Assembly: GCF_902167145.1 (NCBI RefSeq)
Contig: NC_050096.1
Location: 84,440,683 to 84,504,682, forward strand
Source: Zea mays
Lineage: Eukaryota > Streptophyta > Magnoliopsida > Poales > Poaceae
DNA: 64,000 nt
Direction: 5' to 3'
Shown here: one piece after another, positions 20,567 through 31,022 of the stretch
How the letters are laid out: each line of letters begins with the position of its first letter
Numbering within the stretch: the first letter of the stretch is position 1
Program-made: the position numbers and the translations under genes
The notes under the pieces: generated by a model
Database searches by the model: none
What the model was told of the DNA's origin: nothing
The model's input: the letters and a program-made list of their open reading frames with translations, nothing else

Positions 20567-22957
20567 ATGGATCCTAAGGGGAAGGGTATCGTGATCAACG
20601 ATAAAGAGAAGGAATCTTTCGTTAACGAGCCGAAGGATGACAGGCCTACCGACTCGGGCTCGGGCCATAGACGAAAAGATGGGAAGAAGAAGAAGACAAG
20701 GCGCATTAAGGAGATCGTCTACTACGACGACAGTGATGAGTCCACTTCTTCCCACAAGGACAACGACGACAACGACTACGACAAACGAAAGACGGTTAAC
20801 TCGAACTTTTCTTTCGATTATTCGCGTATTCCTCAAAGTGCAAATGCTCATTTATTATCTATTCCACTTGGTAAACCTCCTCATTTTGATGGAGAGGACT
20901 ATGGATTTTGGAGTCACAAAATGCGTAGTCACTTGTTCTCTCTCCATCCTAGTATATGGGAGATTGTAGAGAGTGGAATGCACTTTAATAGTACGGATAG
21001 TCCCATGTTCATTAATGAGCAAATTCATAAGAATGCACAAGCTACTACTGTTCTTCTAGCTTCATTGTGCAGGGATGAATACCACAAAGTGAGCGGCTTG
21101 GATAACGCCAAGCAGATCTGGGACACCCTCAAGATTTCTCATGAGGGGAACGACGTCACCTTGCTCACCAAAATGGAGTTGGTGGAGGGCGAGCTTGGAC
21201 GGTTCGCGATGATAAGGGACGAGGAGCCAACTCAAACATACAACCGGCTCAAGACTCTTATCAACAAAATAAGAAGCTACGGAAGCACGCGATGGACGGA
21301 CCACGACGTCGTCCGACTGATGCTAAGGTCCTTTACCGTTCTTGATCCTCATTTGGTGAATAATATTCCTGAGAATCCTAGGTACACCAAAATGTCGCCC
21401 GAAGAAGTCCTTGGAAAATTCGTTAGCGGGCGAATGATGATCAAGGAGGCGAGGTACGTGGACGACGCCTTGAATGGTCCGATCAACGAACCACAACCCC
21501 TTGCTCTCAAGGCAACAAGAAGCAAGGAGGCGCTACCTAGCAAGGTGGCACAAATTGAGGCGGTCGGACTTAATGATGAAGAGATGGCCCTCATCATCAA
21601 AAGATTCAAGACGGCGCTTAAGGGTCGCAAGGGACAGCCAAGCAAGACCAAAGCCAAGGGAAAGCGCTCATGCTTCAAATGCGGTAAGCTTGGTCATTTT
21701 ATTGCTAACTGTCCTGACAATGATAGTGATCAGGACCAAGGGAACAAGAGGGAGAAGAAGAAGAATTATAAGAAGGCAAAGGGCGAGGCACATCTTGGCA
21801 AGGAGTGGGATTCAGATTGCTCTTCGTCCGACTCCGACAATGAAGGACTCGCCGCCACCGCCTTCAACAAGTCATCCCTCTTCCCCAACGAGCGTCACAC
21901 ATGCCTTATGGCAAGGGAGAAGAAGGTATGTACTCGAGACTCTACTTATGCTTCTTCAAGTGAGGACGAATCTAGTGATGAGGATGAAATAGATTATTCA
22001 TGTCTATTTAAAGGCCTAGATAGAAATAAAATTGATAAAATCAATGAATTGATTGATGCCTTGAATGAAAAGGATAGGCTTTTAGAAAAGCAAGAGGATT
22101 TGTTGTATGATGAACATGACAAATTTGTAGAGGCACAAAAATCCTATGCTTTAGAAGTTAAAAGAAATGAAATGCTTTCTTATGAACTATCTACGTGTCG
22201 TGAAACCATTTCTACTTTACAAAGTGTTAACAATGATTTAAATGCTAAATTAGAAGTAGCAAATAAATCTAATTCTTGTGTAGAACATGTTATGATTTGC
22301 ACTAGGTGTAAGGATTTTGATATTGATGCCTGTAATGGACACCTAGTTTCAATTTCGAGATTAAATGATGAAGTAGCTAGTCTTAATGCCCAACTTAAGA
22401 CTAGCAAAAGTGATTTCGATAAGCTAAAATTTGCAAGGGATGCCTACACGATTGGTAGACACCCCTCAATTAAGGATGGACTTGGCTTCAAGAGGGAAGC
22501 CAAGGACTTAACAAGCCATAAGGCTCCCATCTCTGCCAAGGAGAAAGGGAAGGCCCCTATGGCAAGAAGTACTAAAAAGAACCATGCTTTTATGTACAAT
22601 GATAGAAGACAGTCTCATAGGAGTTGTAATGCTTTTGATTCACATGCCTATGATTCTTATTCTATGTTTGCTTCCAGTTCTTCCTATATGCATGGTAGAG
22701 ATATGCCTAGGAAAAATATTCATCATGTGCCTAGAAAAAATATTGTTCATGTTCCTAGGAAAGTTATGAATGGACCCTCTACAATTTATCATGCTTTAAA
22801 TGCTTCCTTTGCTATTTGTAGAAAGGATAGGAAGATAGTTGCTAGGAAATTAGGGGCAAAATGCAAGGGTCATAAAACTTGCATTTGGGTCCCTAAGACA
22901 ATTGTAACTAACCTTGTAGGACCCAACAAGAGTTGGGTACCTAAGACCCAAGCCTAA
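20567..22957 (+). CDS. Element C gag polyprotein, 796 aa
   Basis: This is an uninterrupted frame starting 36 bp after the primer binding site. A charged N-terminus (about 1-75, Lys/Asp-rich) precedes the copia gag core (about 90-310, including KPPHFDGEDYGFWSHKM and the UBN2-like middle part). A CCHC zinc knuckle is at about 369-382 (CFKCGKLGHFIANC). After it comes a long Ser/Asp/Lys-rich and coiled-coil section (about 480-620) and a basic tail with repeated Pro-Arg-Lys-Asn-Ile motifs. The long C-terminal extension is typical of Sirevirus gag and longer than in other copia elements. It should form the particle and bind RNA. It ends in TAA (22955-22957), and pol follows in a different frame. 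Confidence 0.92.
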   Translation: MDPKGKGIVINDKEKESFVNEPKDDRPTDSGSGHRRKDGKKKKTRRIKEIVYYDDSDESTSSHKDNDDNDYDKRKTVNSNFSFDYSRIPQSANAHLLSIPLGKPPHFDGEDYGFWSHKMRSHLFSLHPSIWEIVESGMHFNSTDSPMFINEQIHKNAQATTVLLASLCRDEYHKVSGLDNAKQIWDTLKISHEGNDVTLLTKMELVEGELGRFAMIRDEEPTQTYNRLKTLINKIRSYGSTRWTDHDVVRLMLRSFTVLDPHLVNNIPENPRYTKMSPEEVLGKFVSGRMMIKEARYVDDALNGPINEPQPLALKATRSKEALPSKVAQIEAVGLNDEEMALIIKRFKTALKGRKGQPSKTKAKGKRSCFKCGKLGHFIANCPDNDSDQDQGNKREKKKNYKKAKGEAHLGKEWDSDCSSSDSDNEGLAATAFNKSSLFPNERHTCLMAREKKVCTRDSTYASSSEDESSDEDEIDYSCLFKGLDRNKIDKINELIDALNEKDRLLEKQEDLLYDEHDKFVEAQKSYALEVKRNEMLSYELSTCRETISTLQSVNNDLNAKLEVANKSNSCVEHVMICTRCKDFDIDACNGHLVSISRLNDEVASLNAQLKTSKSDFDKLKFARDAYTIGRHPSIKDGLGFKREAKDLTSHKAPISAKEKGKAPMARSTKKNHAFMYNDRRQSHRSCNAFDSHAYDSYSMFASSSSYMHGRDMPRKNIHHVPRKNIVHVPRKVMNGPSTIYHALNASFAICRKDRKIVARKLGAKCKGHKTCIWVPKTIVTNLVGPNKSWVPKTQA

Positions 22958-22964
22958 ATTTGCC

Positions 22965-25900
22965 TTGCAGGTTTATGCATCCGGGGGCTCAAGCTGGATT
23001 ATCGACAGCGGATGCACAAACCATATGACGGGGGAGAAGAAGATGTTCACCTCCTACGTCAAAAATGAGGATTCCCATGATTCAATTATATTCGGTGATG
23101 GGAACCAAGGCAAGGTAAAAGGGTTAGGTAAAATTGCTATTTCATCTGAGCACTCTATTTCTAATGTGTTTTTAGTTGAGTCGCTTGGATATAATTTGTT
23201 ATCTGTTAGTCAAATATGCAAAATGGGATATAATTGTCTATTTACAAATGTAGATGTGTCTGTCTTTAGAAGATGTGATGGTTCACTAGCTTTTAAGGGT
23301 GTACTAGACGGCAAACTTTATTTAGTTGATTTTGCAAAAGAGGAGGCCAGTCTAGATGCATGCTTGATTGCTAAGACTAGCATGGGCTGGCTGTGGCATC
23401 GCCGCTTAGCACATGTGGGGATGAAGAACCTTCACAAGCTTCTAAAGGGAGAACACGTGATAGGTTTGACTAACGTGCAATTCGAAAAAGATAGACCTTG
23501 TGCAGCTTGTCAAGCAGGTAAACAAGTGGGAGGAGCACATCACAGCAAGAATGTGATGACCACTTCAAGACCTCTGGAGCTGCTGCATATGGACCTCTTC
23601 GGACCCGTCGCCTATCTGAGCATAGGAGGAAGTAAGTATGGTCTAGTTATTGTTGATGACTTTTCCCGCTTCACTTGGGTGTTCTTTTTGCAGGATAAGT
23701 CTGAAACCCAAGGGACCCTCAAGCGCTTCCTAAGGAGAGCTCAAAATGAGTTTGAGCTCAAGGTAAAGAAGATAAGAAGCGACAACGGGTCCGAATTCAA
23801 GAATCTTCAAGTGGAGGAGTTCCTTGAGGAGGAGGGGATCAAGCACGAGTTCTCCGCTCCCTACACACCTCAGCAAAATGGTGTGGTAGAGAGGAAGAAC
23901 AGGACGCTCATTGATATGGCGAGGACTATGCTTGGAGAGTTCAAGACCCCCGAGCGTTTTTGGTCGGAAGCCGTGAACACGGCTTGCCACGCCATCAACA
24001 GGGTCTACCTTCACCGCCTCCTCAAGAAGACTTCATACGAGCTGCTAACTGGTAACAAACCCAATGTATCTTATTTTCGTGTTTTTGGGAGCAAGTGTTA
24101 TATTCTTGTGAAGAAAGGTAGAACCTCTAAATTTGCTCCCAAAGCTGTAGAAGGGTTTTTATTAGGTTATGATTCAAATACAAAGGCGTATAGGGTCTTC
24201 AACAAATCATCGGGTTTGGTTGAAGTCTCTAGCGACGTTGTATTTGATGAGACTAATGGCTCTCCAAGAGAGCAAGTTGTTGATCTTGATGATGTAGATG
24301 AAGAAGATGTTCCAACGGCCGCGATACGCACCATGGCGATTGGAGATGTGCGGCCTCAGGAACAATTGTAGCAAGATCAACCGTCTTTCTCAACTATGGT
24401 GCATCCGCCATCCCAAGATGACGAACAGGTACGTCAAGTGGAGGCGCATGATCAAGGGGGAGCACAGGATGATCAAGTTGAAGAGGAAGAAGCACCTCAG
24501 GCACCTCCAACCCAAGTTCGAGCGACGATCCAAAGGGATCATCCCGTCGACCAAATATTGGGTGATATTAGCAAGGGAGTAACTACTCGTTCAAGATTAG
24601 TTAATTTCTATGAGCATTACTCCTTTGTCTCTTCTATTGAGCCTTTCAGGGTAGAAGAGGCCTTGCTAGATCCGGACTGGGTGTTGGCCATGCAGGAGGA
24701 ACTCAACAACTTCAAGCGCAATGAAGTTTGGACACCGGTGCCTCGTCCTAAGCAAAATGTTGTGGGAACCAAGTGGGTGTTCCGCAACAAACAGGACGAG
24801 CACGGGGTGGTGACGAGGAACAAGGCTCGACTTGTGGCAAAAGGTTATGCCCAAGTCGCAGGTTTGGACTTTGAGGAGACTTTTGCTCCTGTGGCTAGGC
24901 TAGAATCAATTCGTATCTTGCTAGCATATGCTGCTCACCATTCTTTCAGGTTGTACCAAATGGATGTGAAGAGCGCTTTCCTCAACAGGCCGATCAAGGA
25001 GGAGGTGTACGTGGAGCAACCCCCTGGCTTCGAGGATGAACGGTACCCCGACCATGTGTGTAAGCTCTCTAAGGCGCTCTATGGACTTAAGCAAGCCCCA
25101 AGAGCATGGTATGAATGCCTTAGAGACTTTTTAATTGCTAATGCTTTCAAGGTTGGGAAAGCCGATCCAACTCTTTTTACCAAGACTTGCGATGGTGATC
25201 TTTTTGTGTGCCAAATTTATGTCGATGACATAATATTTGGTTCTACTAATCAAAAGTCTTGTGAAGAGTTTAGCAGGGTTATGACGCAGAAATTCGAGAT
25301 GTCGATGATGGGCGAGTTGAACTACTTCCTTGGGTTCCAAGTGAAGCAACTCAAGGACGGCACTTTCATCTCCCAAACGAAGTACACGCAAGACTTGCTA
25401 AAGCGGTTTGGGATGAAGGACGCCAAGCCCGCAAAGACGCCGATGGGAACTGATGGACACACCGACCTCAACAAAGGAGGTAAGTCCGTTGATCAAAAAG
25501 CATACCGGTCCATGATAGGTTCTTTGCTTTATTTATGTGCTAGTAGACCGGATATTATGCTTAGCGTATGCATGTGTGCTAGATTTCAATCCGATCCTAA
25601 GGAGTGTCACTTAGTGGCTGTGAAGCGAATTCTTCGATATTTAGTCGCCACGCCTTGCTTCGGGATCTGGTATCCAAAGGGGTCTAACTTTGACTTGATT
25701 GGGTACTCAGATTCCGACTATGCTGGATGTAAGGTCGATAGGAAGAGTACATCGAGGACGTGCCAATTCTTAGGAAGGTCCCTGGTGTCATGGAATTCTA
25801 AGAAACAAACTTCCGTTGCCCTATCCACCGCTGAGGCCGAGTATGTTGCCGCAGGACAGTGTTGCGCGCAACTACTTTGGATGAGGCAAACCCTCCGGGA

Positions 25901-26171
25901 CTTTGGCTACAATCTGAGCAAAGTCCCACTCCTATGTGACAATGAGAGTGCTATCCGAATAGCGGAAAATCCTGTTGAGCACAGCCGCACAAAGCACATT
26001 GACATCCGGCATCACTTTTTGAGAGACCACCAGCAAAAGGGAGATATCGAAGTATTTCATGTTAGCACCGAGAACCAGCTAGCCGATATCTTCACTAAGC
26101 CGTTAGATGAAAAGACCTTTTGCAGGCTGCGTAGTGAGCTAAATGTCCTAGATTCGCGGAACTTAGATTGA
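22965..26171 (+). pseudogene. Element C pol polyprotein: protease, integrase, RT, RNase H (one in-frame stop)
   Basis: This is one frame from about 22958 to TGA at 26169-26171, broken only by TAG at 24369-24371. Protease comes first (IIDSGCTNHMTG). Integrase follows with HHCC (WHRRLAHVGM...CAACQAGK) and DDE (LHMDLFGPV, IRSDNGSEF, QQNGVVERKN). RT has [12 protein letters not shown] and YVDDIIFGS, and RNase H has YSDSDYAGC and [10 protein letters not shown]. The TAG lies in the linker between integrase and RT and probably replaces a CAG. Pol is in frame +3 and gag in frame +2, so expression would need a frameshift or splicing. A CTTGCAG acceptor-like sequence sits at the junction (22964-22970). 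Apart from that stop every catalytic motif is present. Confidence 0.93.
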
Positions 26172-26971
26172 TTTATAGCATACATGTGTTTATGCCTTTG
26201 ATCATGTTCCTTATGCATTTTGTTATTTACTATGGTGCTCAAGTTGTACAAACACTTCCCGGACCTCACAAGTCCTTGTGCAAGTGATGCACATATTTAG
26301 GGGGAGTTGTGTTACAACTTGACCCTTTGAGACTAACCATATGCTTGAGTTTGCTTGTTTTAGTCTCAAAGGAGGTTTGAAAGGGAAAAGGTGGACTTGG
26401 ACCATGAAAGACTTCCACTGCACTCCGATGAGAGGGTAACTTATTCCAAGTTCATCTCATGTACTCTTATTGCCTTTGTGTTCTTATTTGAAGATTTTGG
26501 TAAGGCAATGGGGTTTAAGGGCCAAGATTGATCCCGTTTTGGTGCTTGATGCCAAAGGGGGAGAAAATAAAGGCCAAAGCAACAGATGGATCAGCTACCA
26601 CTTGAGAAATTCAGCTACCACTTGAGAATTTTTGAAAATTAGTAGATTAGAGCTTTTGGTTTGTCAAAACTCTTTTATTTGTCTCTTATGTCCAAAGTTG
26701 GCCTCTTGTGGGGAGAAGTGTTGATTATGGGAAAAAGGGGGAGTTTTTTTTGAAAACCTTGATCAAATTTTGTTGGAATACCTCTCTTTTTGTCTCTACA
26801 AGTGGATGTGACTTAGAGATAGGAATTTGAGTTAGATTTGCAAAAACAAACCAAGTGGTGGCAAAGAATGATCCATATATGTCAAAATTGAATCAAAACA
26901 ATTTTGGGTTCTTATTGGAATTGATTTTGTACTTGTTCTACTTGCTTTATGTTGTGTTGGCATAAATCACC
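26172..26971 (+). other. Element C region between pol and polypurine tract
   Basis: There is no recognisable gene in this 800 bp. It is T- and G-rich and carries several GGGGGAG runs (e.g. 26300, 26558, 26739) besides the true polypurine tract at its end. Long AT/G-rich spacers here are usual in Opie/Ji elements. Confidence 0.6.
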
Positions 26972-26984
26972 AAAAAGGGGGAGA
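26972..26984 (+). other. Polypurine tract of element C
   Basis: AAAAAGGGGGAGA directly precedes the 3' LTR start TGAAAGGG at 26986. It is the plus-strand primer site. Confidence 0.9.
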
Positions 26985-26985
26985 T

Positions 26986-28235
26986 TGAAAGGGAAATGTG
27001 CCCTTGGGCCATTTCTAAGTATTTTGGTGATTTAGTGTCCAACACAAGTGCCTAAGTATAAAAAGGTGGACAAAGTACAAATCAAGGATAAAGGTATGTT
27101 TCTCAGACTTAGTACATTGTTTTATGGACTAATGTATTGTGTCTAAGTGCTGGAAACAGGAAAAATCCAATTGAAAATGCCTTGGCTCGAGCAGCCAAGA
27201 CTTTGCTGAATCTGGGAGCACCGGACTGTCCGGTGGTGCACCGGATAGTGTCCGGTGCGCCAGGCTGGCTCGAGCGAAGTGGCCGCTCTCGGGAATTCAC
27301 CGGCGACGTACGACTATAATTCACCGGACTGTCCGGTGTGCACCGGACTGTCCGGTGAGCCAACGGTCGGCCGGGCCAACGGTCGGCCACGCAATCTGCG
27401 CGGGACACGTGGCCGAGCCAACGGTTAGAAGGGGGCACCGGACTGTCTGGTGTGCACCGGACATGTCCGGTGCGCCAACGGCTCTCAGGCTGCCAACGGT
27501 CGACTGCGCCATTTTTGGAAGGAAATCGGGCACCGGACAGTGTCCGGTGTGCACCGGACTGTCCGGTGCGCCAGTCGATAGAAGGCAAGATCAGCCTTCC
27601 TAGAATGCTCTCAACGGCTCCTAGCTGCCTTGGGGCTATAAAAGGGACCCCTAGGCGCATGGAGGAAAACATCAAGCATTCCTACAACATTCCTAAGCAC
27701 CAAGACATCGATTTCGCGCATTCTTTTCATTGTGATAGCATATAGAGCTCTAGTGGAGTTGTGAACTCATTGAGTTGTGTTGCGAGCTCTTGTTGCGACT
27801 TGTGTGCGTGTTGACACTCTGTTTATTGTGTCTTGTGTGCGTTGCTAATCCCTCCCTTGCTCCGTGTTCTTTGTGAATTTCAAGTGTAAGGGCGAGAGGC
27901 TCCAAGTTGTGGAGATTCCTCGCAAACGGGATTGAGAAAAAGCAAGCAAAACACCGTGGTATTCAAGTGGGTCTTTGGACCGCTTGAGAGGGGTTGATTG
28001 CAACCCTCGTCCGTTGGGACGCCACAACGTGGAGTAGGCAAGCGTTGGTCTTGGCCAAACCACAGGATAACCACCGTGCCATCTCTGTAATTGATCCTTG
28101 TTGGTTATTGTGTTTTGTTGAGGATTCCTATCTAGCCACTTGGCAATTATTGTGCTAACGATTAACCAAGTTTTTGTGGCTTAAGTTTTCAAGTTTCACA
28201 GGATCACCTATTCACCCCCCCTCTAGGTGCTCTCA
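26986..28235 (+). repeat. 3' LTR of element C
   Basis: This is the partner of 19270-20517, differing by 13 transitions and two single-base indels by hand count. It is followed by the ATACC target duplication. Confidence 0.95.
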
Positions 28236-28240
28236 ATACC
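28236..28240. repeat. Right target site duplication of element C (ATACC)
   Basis: Pairs with 19265-19269. Confidence 0.95.
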
Positions 28241-29441
28241 TCACTCATCACCTTCCGCGAGAAGTAACTCACGCTCGGATAAGCGATCCAGCTACCGAAC
28301 AAGTCCAAACACTCGGGTTGAAAACGACTTTCGTGCCTTCTCGACTGTATCGATAATGGAATCCTACGACCAAATGAGAGCGCACGTAAGCGGCAAGGCC
28401 GACCGAGCCAAGGAACTCCTACGCCTCCGGGATACGGATACCTCACTCATCACCTTCCGCGAAAAGTAACTCTCGCTAGGATAAACGATTCTGCTACTGA
28501 CAGACAAGTCGTGACGCTCGAAATGAGAGGAAAGAAAACGCAGCTTTTTAACACGACGATAAAGTGTTTAGGCCTCGGTGGCCACGAAAAACATGCGCAT
28601 GCTACAGACAAACTGTTCCTGCAGGTTCAGGCATCGGCAGGGGGAGCAGCAGCACCCTCGGCATTGTTTCCACCCTCGGCGGAACCTGGCCCGGCCTCGG
28701 ATGGCGACCCAGGCGAAGGGACCTCCACCCAAGGGAGGATGCCAGCACCACGCCAGTGGATGTCTTGGCCAAGCTCCAGCTACTGCTGCCACATCCTCCT
28801 CGGCCTGGGAAGCCGCCAGCTCCCGGGCCGACGAAGTCTCTTTTCGAGCCGACTCCGCCTCTATCCGTGCCAACACCGCTGCCTCCAGCTCTGGCTCATC
28901 GCAGAGCAGCCGAGGGTTCTAAAAAACTGAGCAAGAGAGGCCTAGAGCGGCAAGGCCGACCGAGCCGGGGGACTCCTACGCCTCCGGGATACGGATACCT
29001 CACTCGTCACCTTCCGCGAAAGGCAACTCACGCTCGGTTAAGTGGTTCGGCTAGCCAACAGGCAAGTCCCAGTGCTCGAAATGAGGAAGAAACACAACTT
29101 TATACTCGAATACCCAAATGTTCAGGCCTCGACAGCCACAAAGAACAAACACATATACTTGGGGTAACTATGCTACACAGACTTAGACGTCGGCAGAACC
29201 CTCGGCGGTTCTCCTGACCTACGACAAATGTCTAAGTCCTTGAAGCGGTTACATTTTGCTCCGGCAAAAACCCAATATATCCCCTTACAAACAGGACTTC
29301 GGTTTCACTCCCGCGGGTATGAACAACCTCCACACCAGAGGGCCTGCGGGACAACAAACTCTAGGTGGCTCGCCGGCGACCTCTGCAGCAGCAGAGACAA
29401 CGACCTCCACCTTGGGCAGCTAAACATCAGCAGCGATGACC

Positions 29442-30119
29442 TCAGGACAGACGCCCTCGCCCACGTCCCCACACGAGGGGCGAGGACAAGCCGTTAAGGC
29501 CGAAGAGTCGGAGGGCGCCGTCCGTGGGATCGAACCCACCGACGCCGTGCCGGCGAACAGCGGTTGCCCCAAAGCGCACCGGAAGGTCCTCACTCCCGTC
29601 CTCGCCGAGACCGTCCCAGAACACGAGTACCGCCCTTGCGGCGTACAACATGCTGGGTGACCCCCCGGCGCAGCTGACGGCGCGAGGAGGACCTGGACGT
29701 GGCCGGCCCGCGCGTGGCACGACCGCCGCCTGGATGGAGGACGGAAAGCTGCACCCTAGCCAGGGAGCAGCAGTTCGCCTTCCCCCGCATGGCTGGAGGA
29801 CGCCTCCGCAGGGCTGGAGGATGCCTTTCTCCCCCGAACGCCGGGGGAAGAAAAGGGTCTCCGACCCACGCGGAGGCAACCCCCCACCCGGTGCACTCCT
29901 CCGCCTCAGCCCGGATGATGAAGATCCTTGAAGCTGAGGGCGGGGCGGAGGCCGTAGCCCGGCTTGCTTCTCCCCACCAAACTGACCATTGGTGAGGGAA
30001 TGCAGCCGGGCTGCATGACGAAAATCCTTGAAGCTAAGCGATGGCTGAAGAGCACCGATCTCCACGACGCCGCGCTCCTCCAACGACAGCAAGAGCAAGG
30101 CGATGCCAGTACGCCCCAT
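29442..30119 (-). CDS. Antisense ORF in element H 3' region, 225 aa, function unknown
   Basis: An open minus-strand frame, antisense to H, lies between integrase and LTR. It encodes a Gly/Arg/Pro-rich protein starting Met-Gly-Arg-Thr-Gly with a Leu/Ile-rich stretch. It holds SLSFKDF-type repeats whose DNA (CCTTGAAGCT) recurs at ~29925 and ~30028. Antisense ORFs in this place are known for some Tat-lineage elements such as Grande, but I cannot show this one is homologous. The DNA is GC-rich, where long chance ORFs are common, so it may be meaningless. Confidence 0.25.
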   Translation of the reverse strand: MGRTGIALLLLSLEERGVVEIGALQPSLSFKDFRHAARLHSLTNGQFGGEKQAGLRPPPRPQLQGSSSSGLRRRSAPGGGLPPRGSETLFFPRRSGEKGILQPCGGVLQPCGGRRTAAPWLGCSFPSSIQAAVVPRAGRPRPGPPRAVSCAGGSPSMLYAARAVLVFWDGLGEDGSEDLPVRFGATAVRRHGVGGFDPTDGALRLFGLNGLSSPLVWGRGRGRLS

Positions 30120-31017
30120 CTGGGGGCTCGAAAGGTGGAAGGGCGCAATACATGAGGGGCGAACGAAGGCATGGCCACTGCCCGGGGGATCGATCCCCTT
30201 TTATAGGCAGACCTCCTCACTTGCACCCCTTAGCGTCACGGACAAAGTCTCCACTGACATACTCCAGGGTTCTCCCCCTACAACACGGGGGCTGGGTCCC
30301 ACACGTCATACGAGCTGATCCAAAGCGCGAAGAAGGCGAACCGCCGCATGCGAGGCATGCAACCGCCCCGCGGTTACAAGCGCTCTCCCATCTTCGCAGA
30401 AACCGGTGGTCGAAAGGGTGGACTGCCACGCGACAGGCATCCAACCGCACCGCAACTGTGCGCCCTTTTGGCTTCGACCACATCCGGTGGACCAGCGCAA
30501 AGGAAGCGGGCCCGCATGTCATGTAACCGGCCGCCGGTTACGACGTGCAAAGAGCTGCACCGCCACTTGTGCCGAATGTCGCGCCTCCTCGACTGCGGAA
30601 CCAGTACCGCGACTCGAGGCAGCCCTGCGCATGACCCAACAGTGCCAATTAAAGGCGACGGTCGTGGGTCAGTCAGCCGCGGGGGTAGGCACGACAGTTG
30701 GCATGGCCAAAAGTGGGCCGGCAGTAACTGCAGCGGCAGACGAGCGGAAGTAGCGGTCAAATCGCATGCAGGCTCGCGTCCCCTCCTGAAGCGACGGGAG
30801 AGCCCTCTCCCACGGCGTGAAGACGACGCACCCGTGTCCCGTTCCTCGAACGGCTCGCACGCGCAACGGGCGCCACACGAATCGCTTGTCCCGTCGCAAT
30901 AACTCCCCGGCAGAGCAAGCGACACCTCTGGCAGGCGAGGCGGGCGTCGTTTCACCTCCGCCATGACGACCGCGTCAGAAAAGGTGCGCCACCTTATTTA
31001 AATACATATCCTTCCCC

Positions 31018-31022
31018 TCCTC
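31018..31022. repeat. Left target site duplication of element B (TCCTC)
   Basis: TCCTC at 31018-31022 is repeated at 44696-44700, directly flanking the LTRs. Confidence 0.93.

Larger units (their letters stand above)
19270..28235 (+). mobile_element. Element C: Opie-like Ty1/copia (Sirevirus/Maximus type) retrotransposon, 9.0 kb, nearly intact
   Basis: LTRs at 19270-20517 (1248 bp) and 26986-28235 (1250 bp) are flanked by ATACC target duplications. Primer binding site, gag, pol and polypurine tract are all in order. By hand count the LTRs differ by 13 substitutions, all transitions, and two single-base indels (~1.0%). At 1.3e-8 per site per year this is ~0.4 million years. The long C-terminal extension of gag, the protease-integrase-RT-RNase H order and the LTR with repeated CACCGGAC/GTCCGGTG palindromes fit Opie-type Sireviruses. 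One stop codon in pol is the only clear defect. Confidence 0.95.
28241..31022 (+). other. Element H 3' region, middle piece, with diverged repeat units
   Basis: This is GC-rich DNA between integrase and the 3' LTR. A unit containing GCGGCAAGGCCGACCGAGCC, then CTCCTACGCCTCCGGGATAC, then CTCAC-TC-TCACCTTCCGCGA occurs at 19218-19269 (continued 28241-28330), 28395-28490 and 28946-29045. No + strand gene is convincing. One antisense ORF is listed separately. Element B is inserted at its end, at the border of a CT-rich tract. Confidence 0.7.

Noticed and set aside
28568..30964. Other ORFs of 60-217 codons in the H 3' region
   Set aside because: Many overlapping frames open on both strands in GC-rich sequence; none resembles a known protein.
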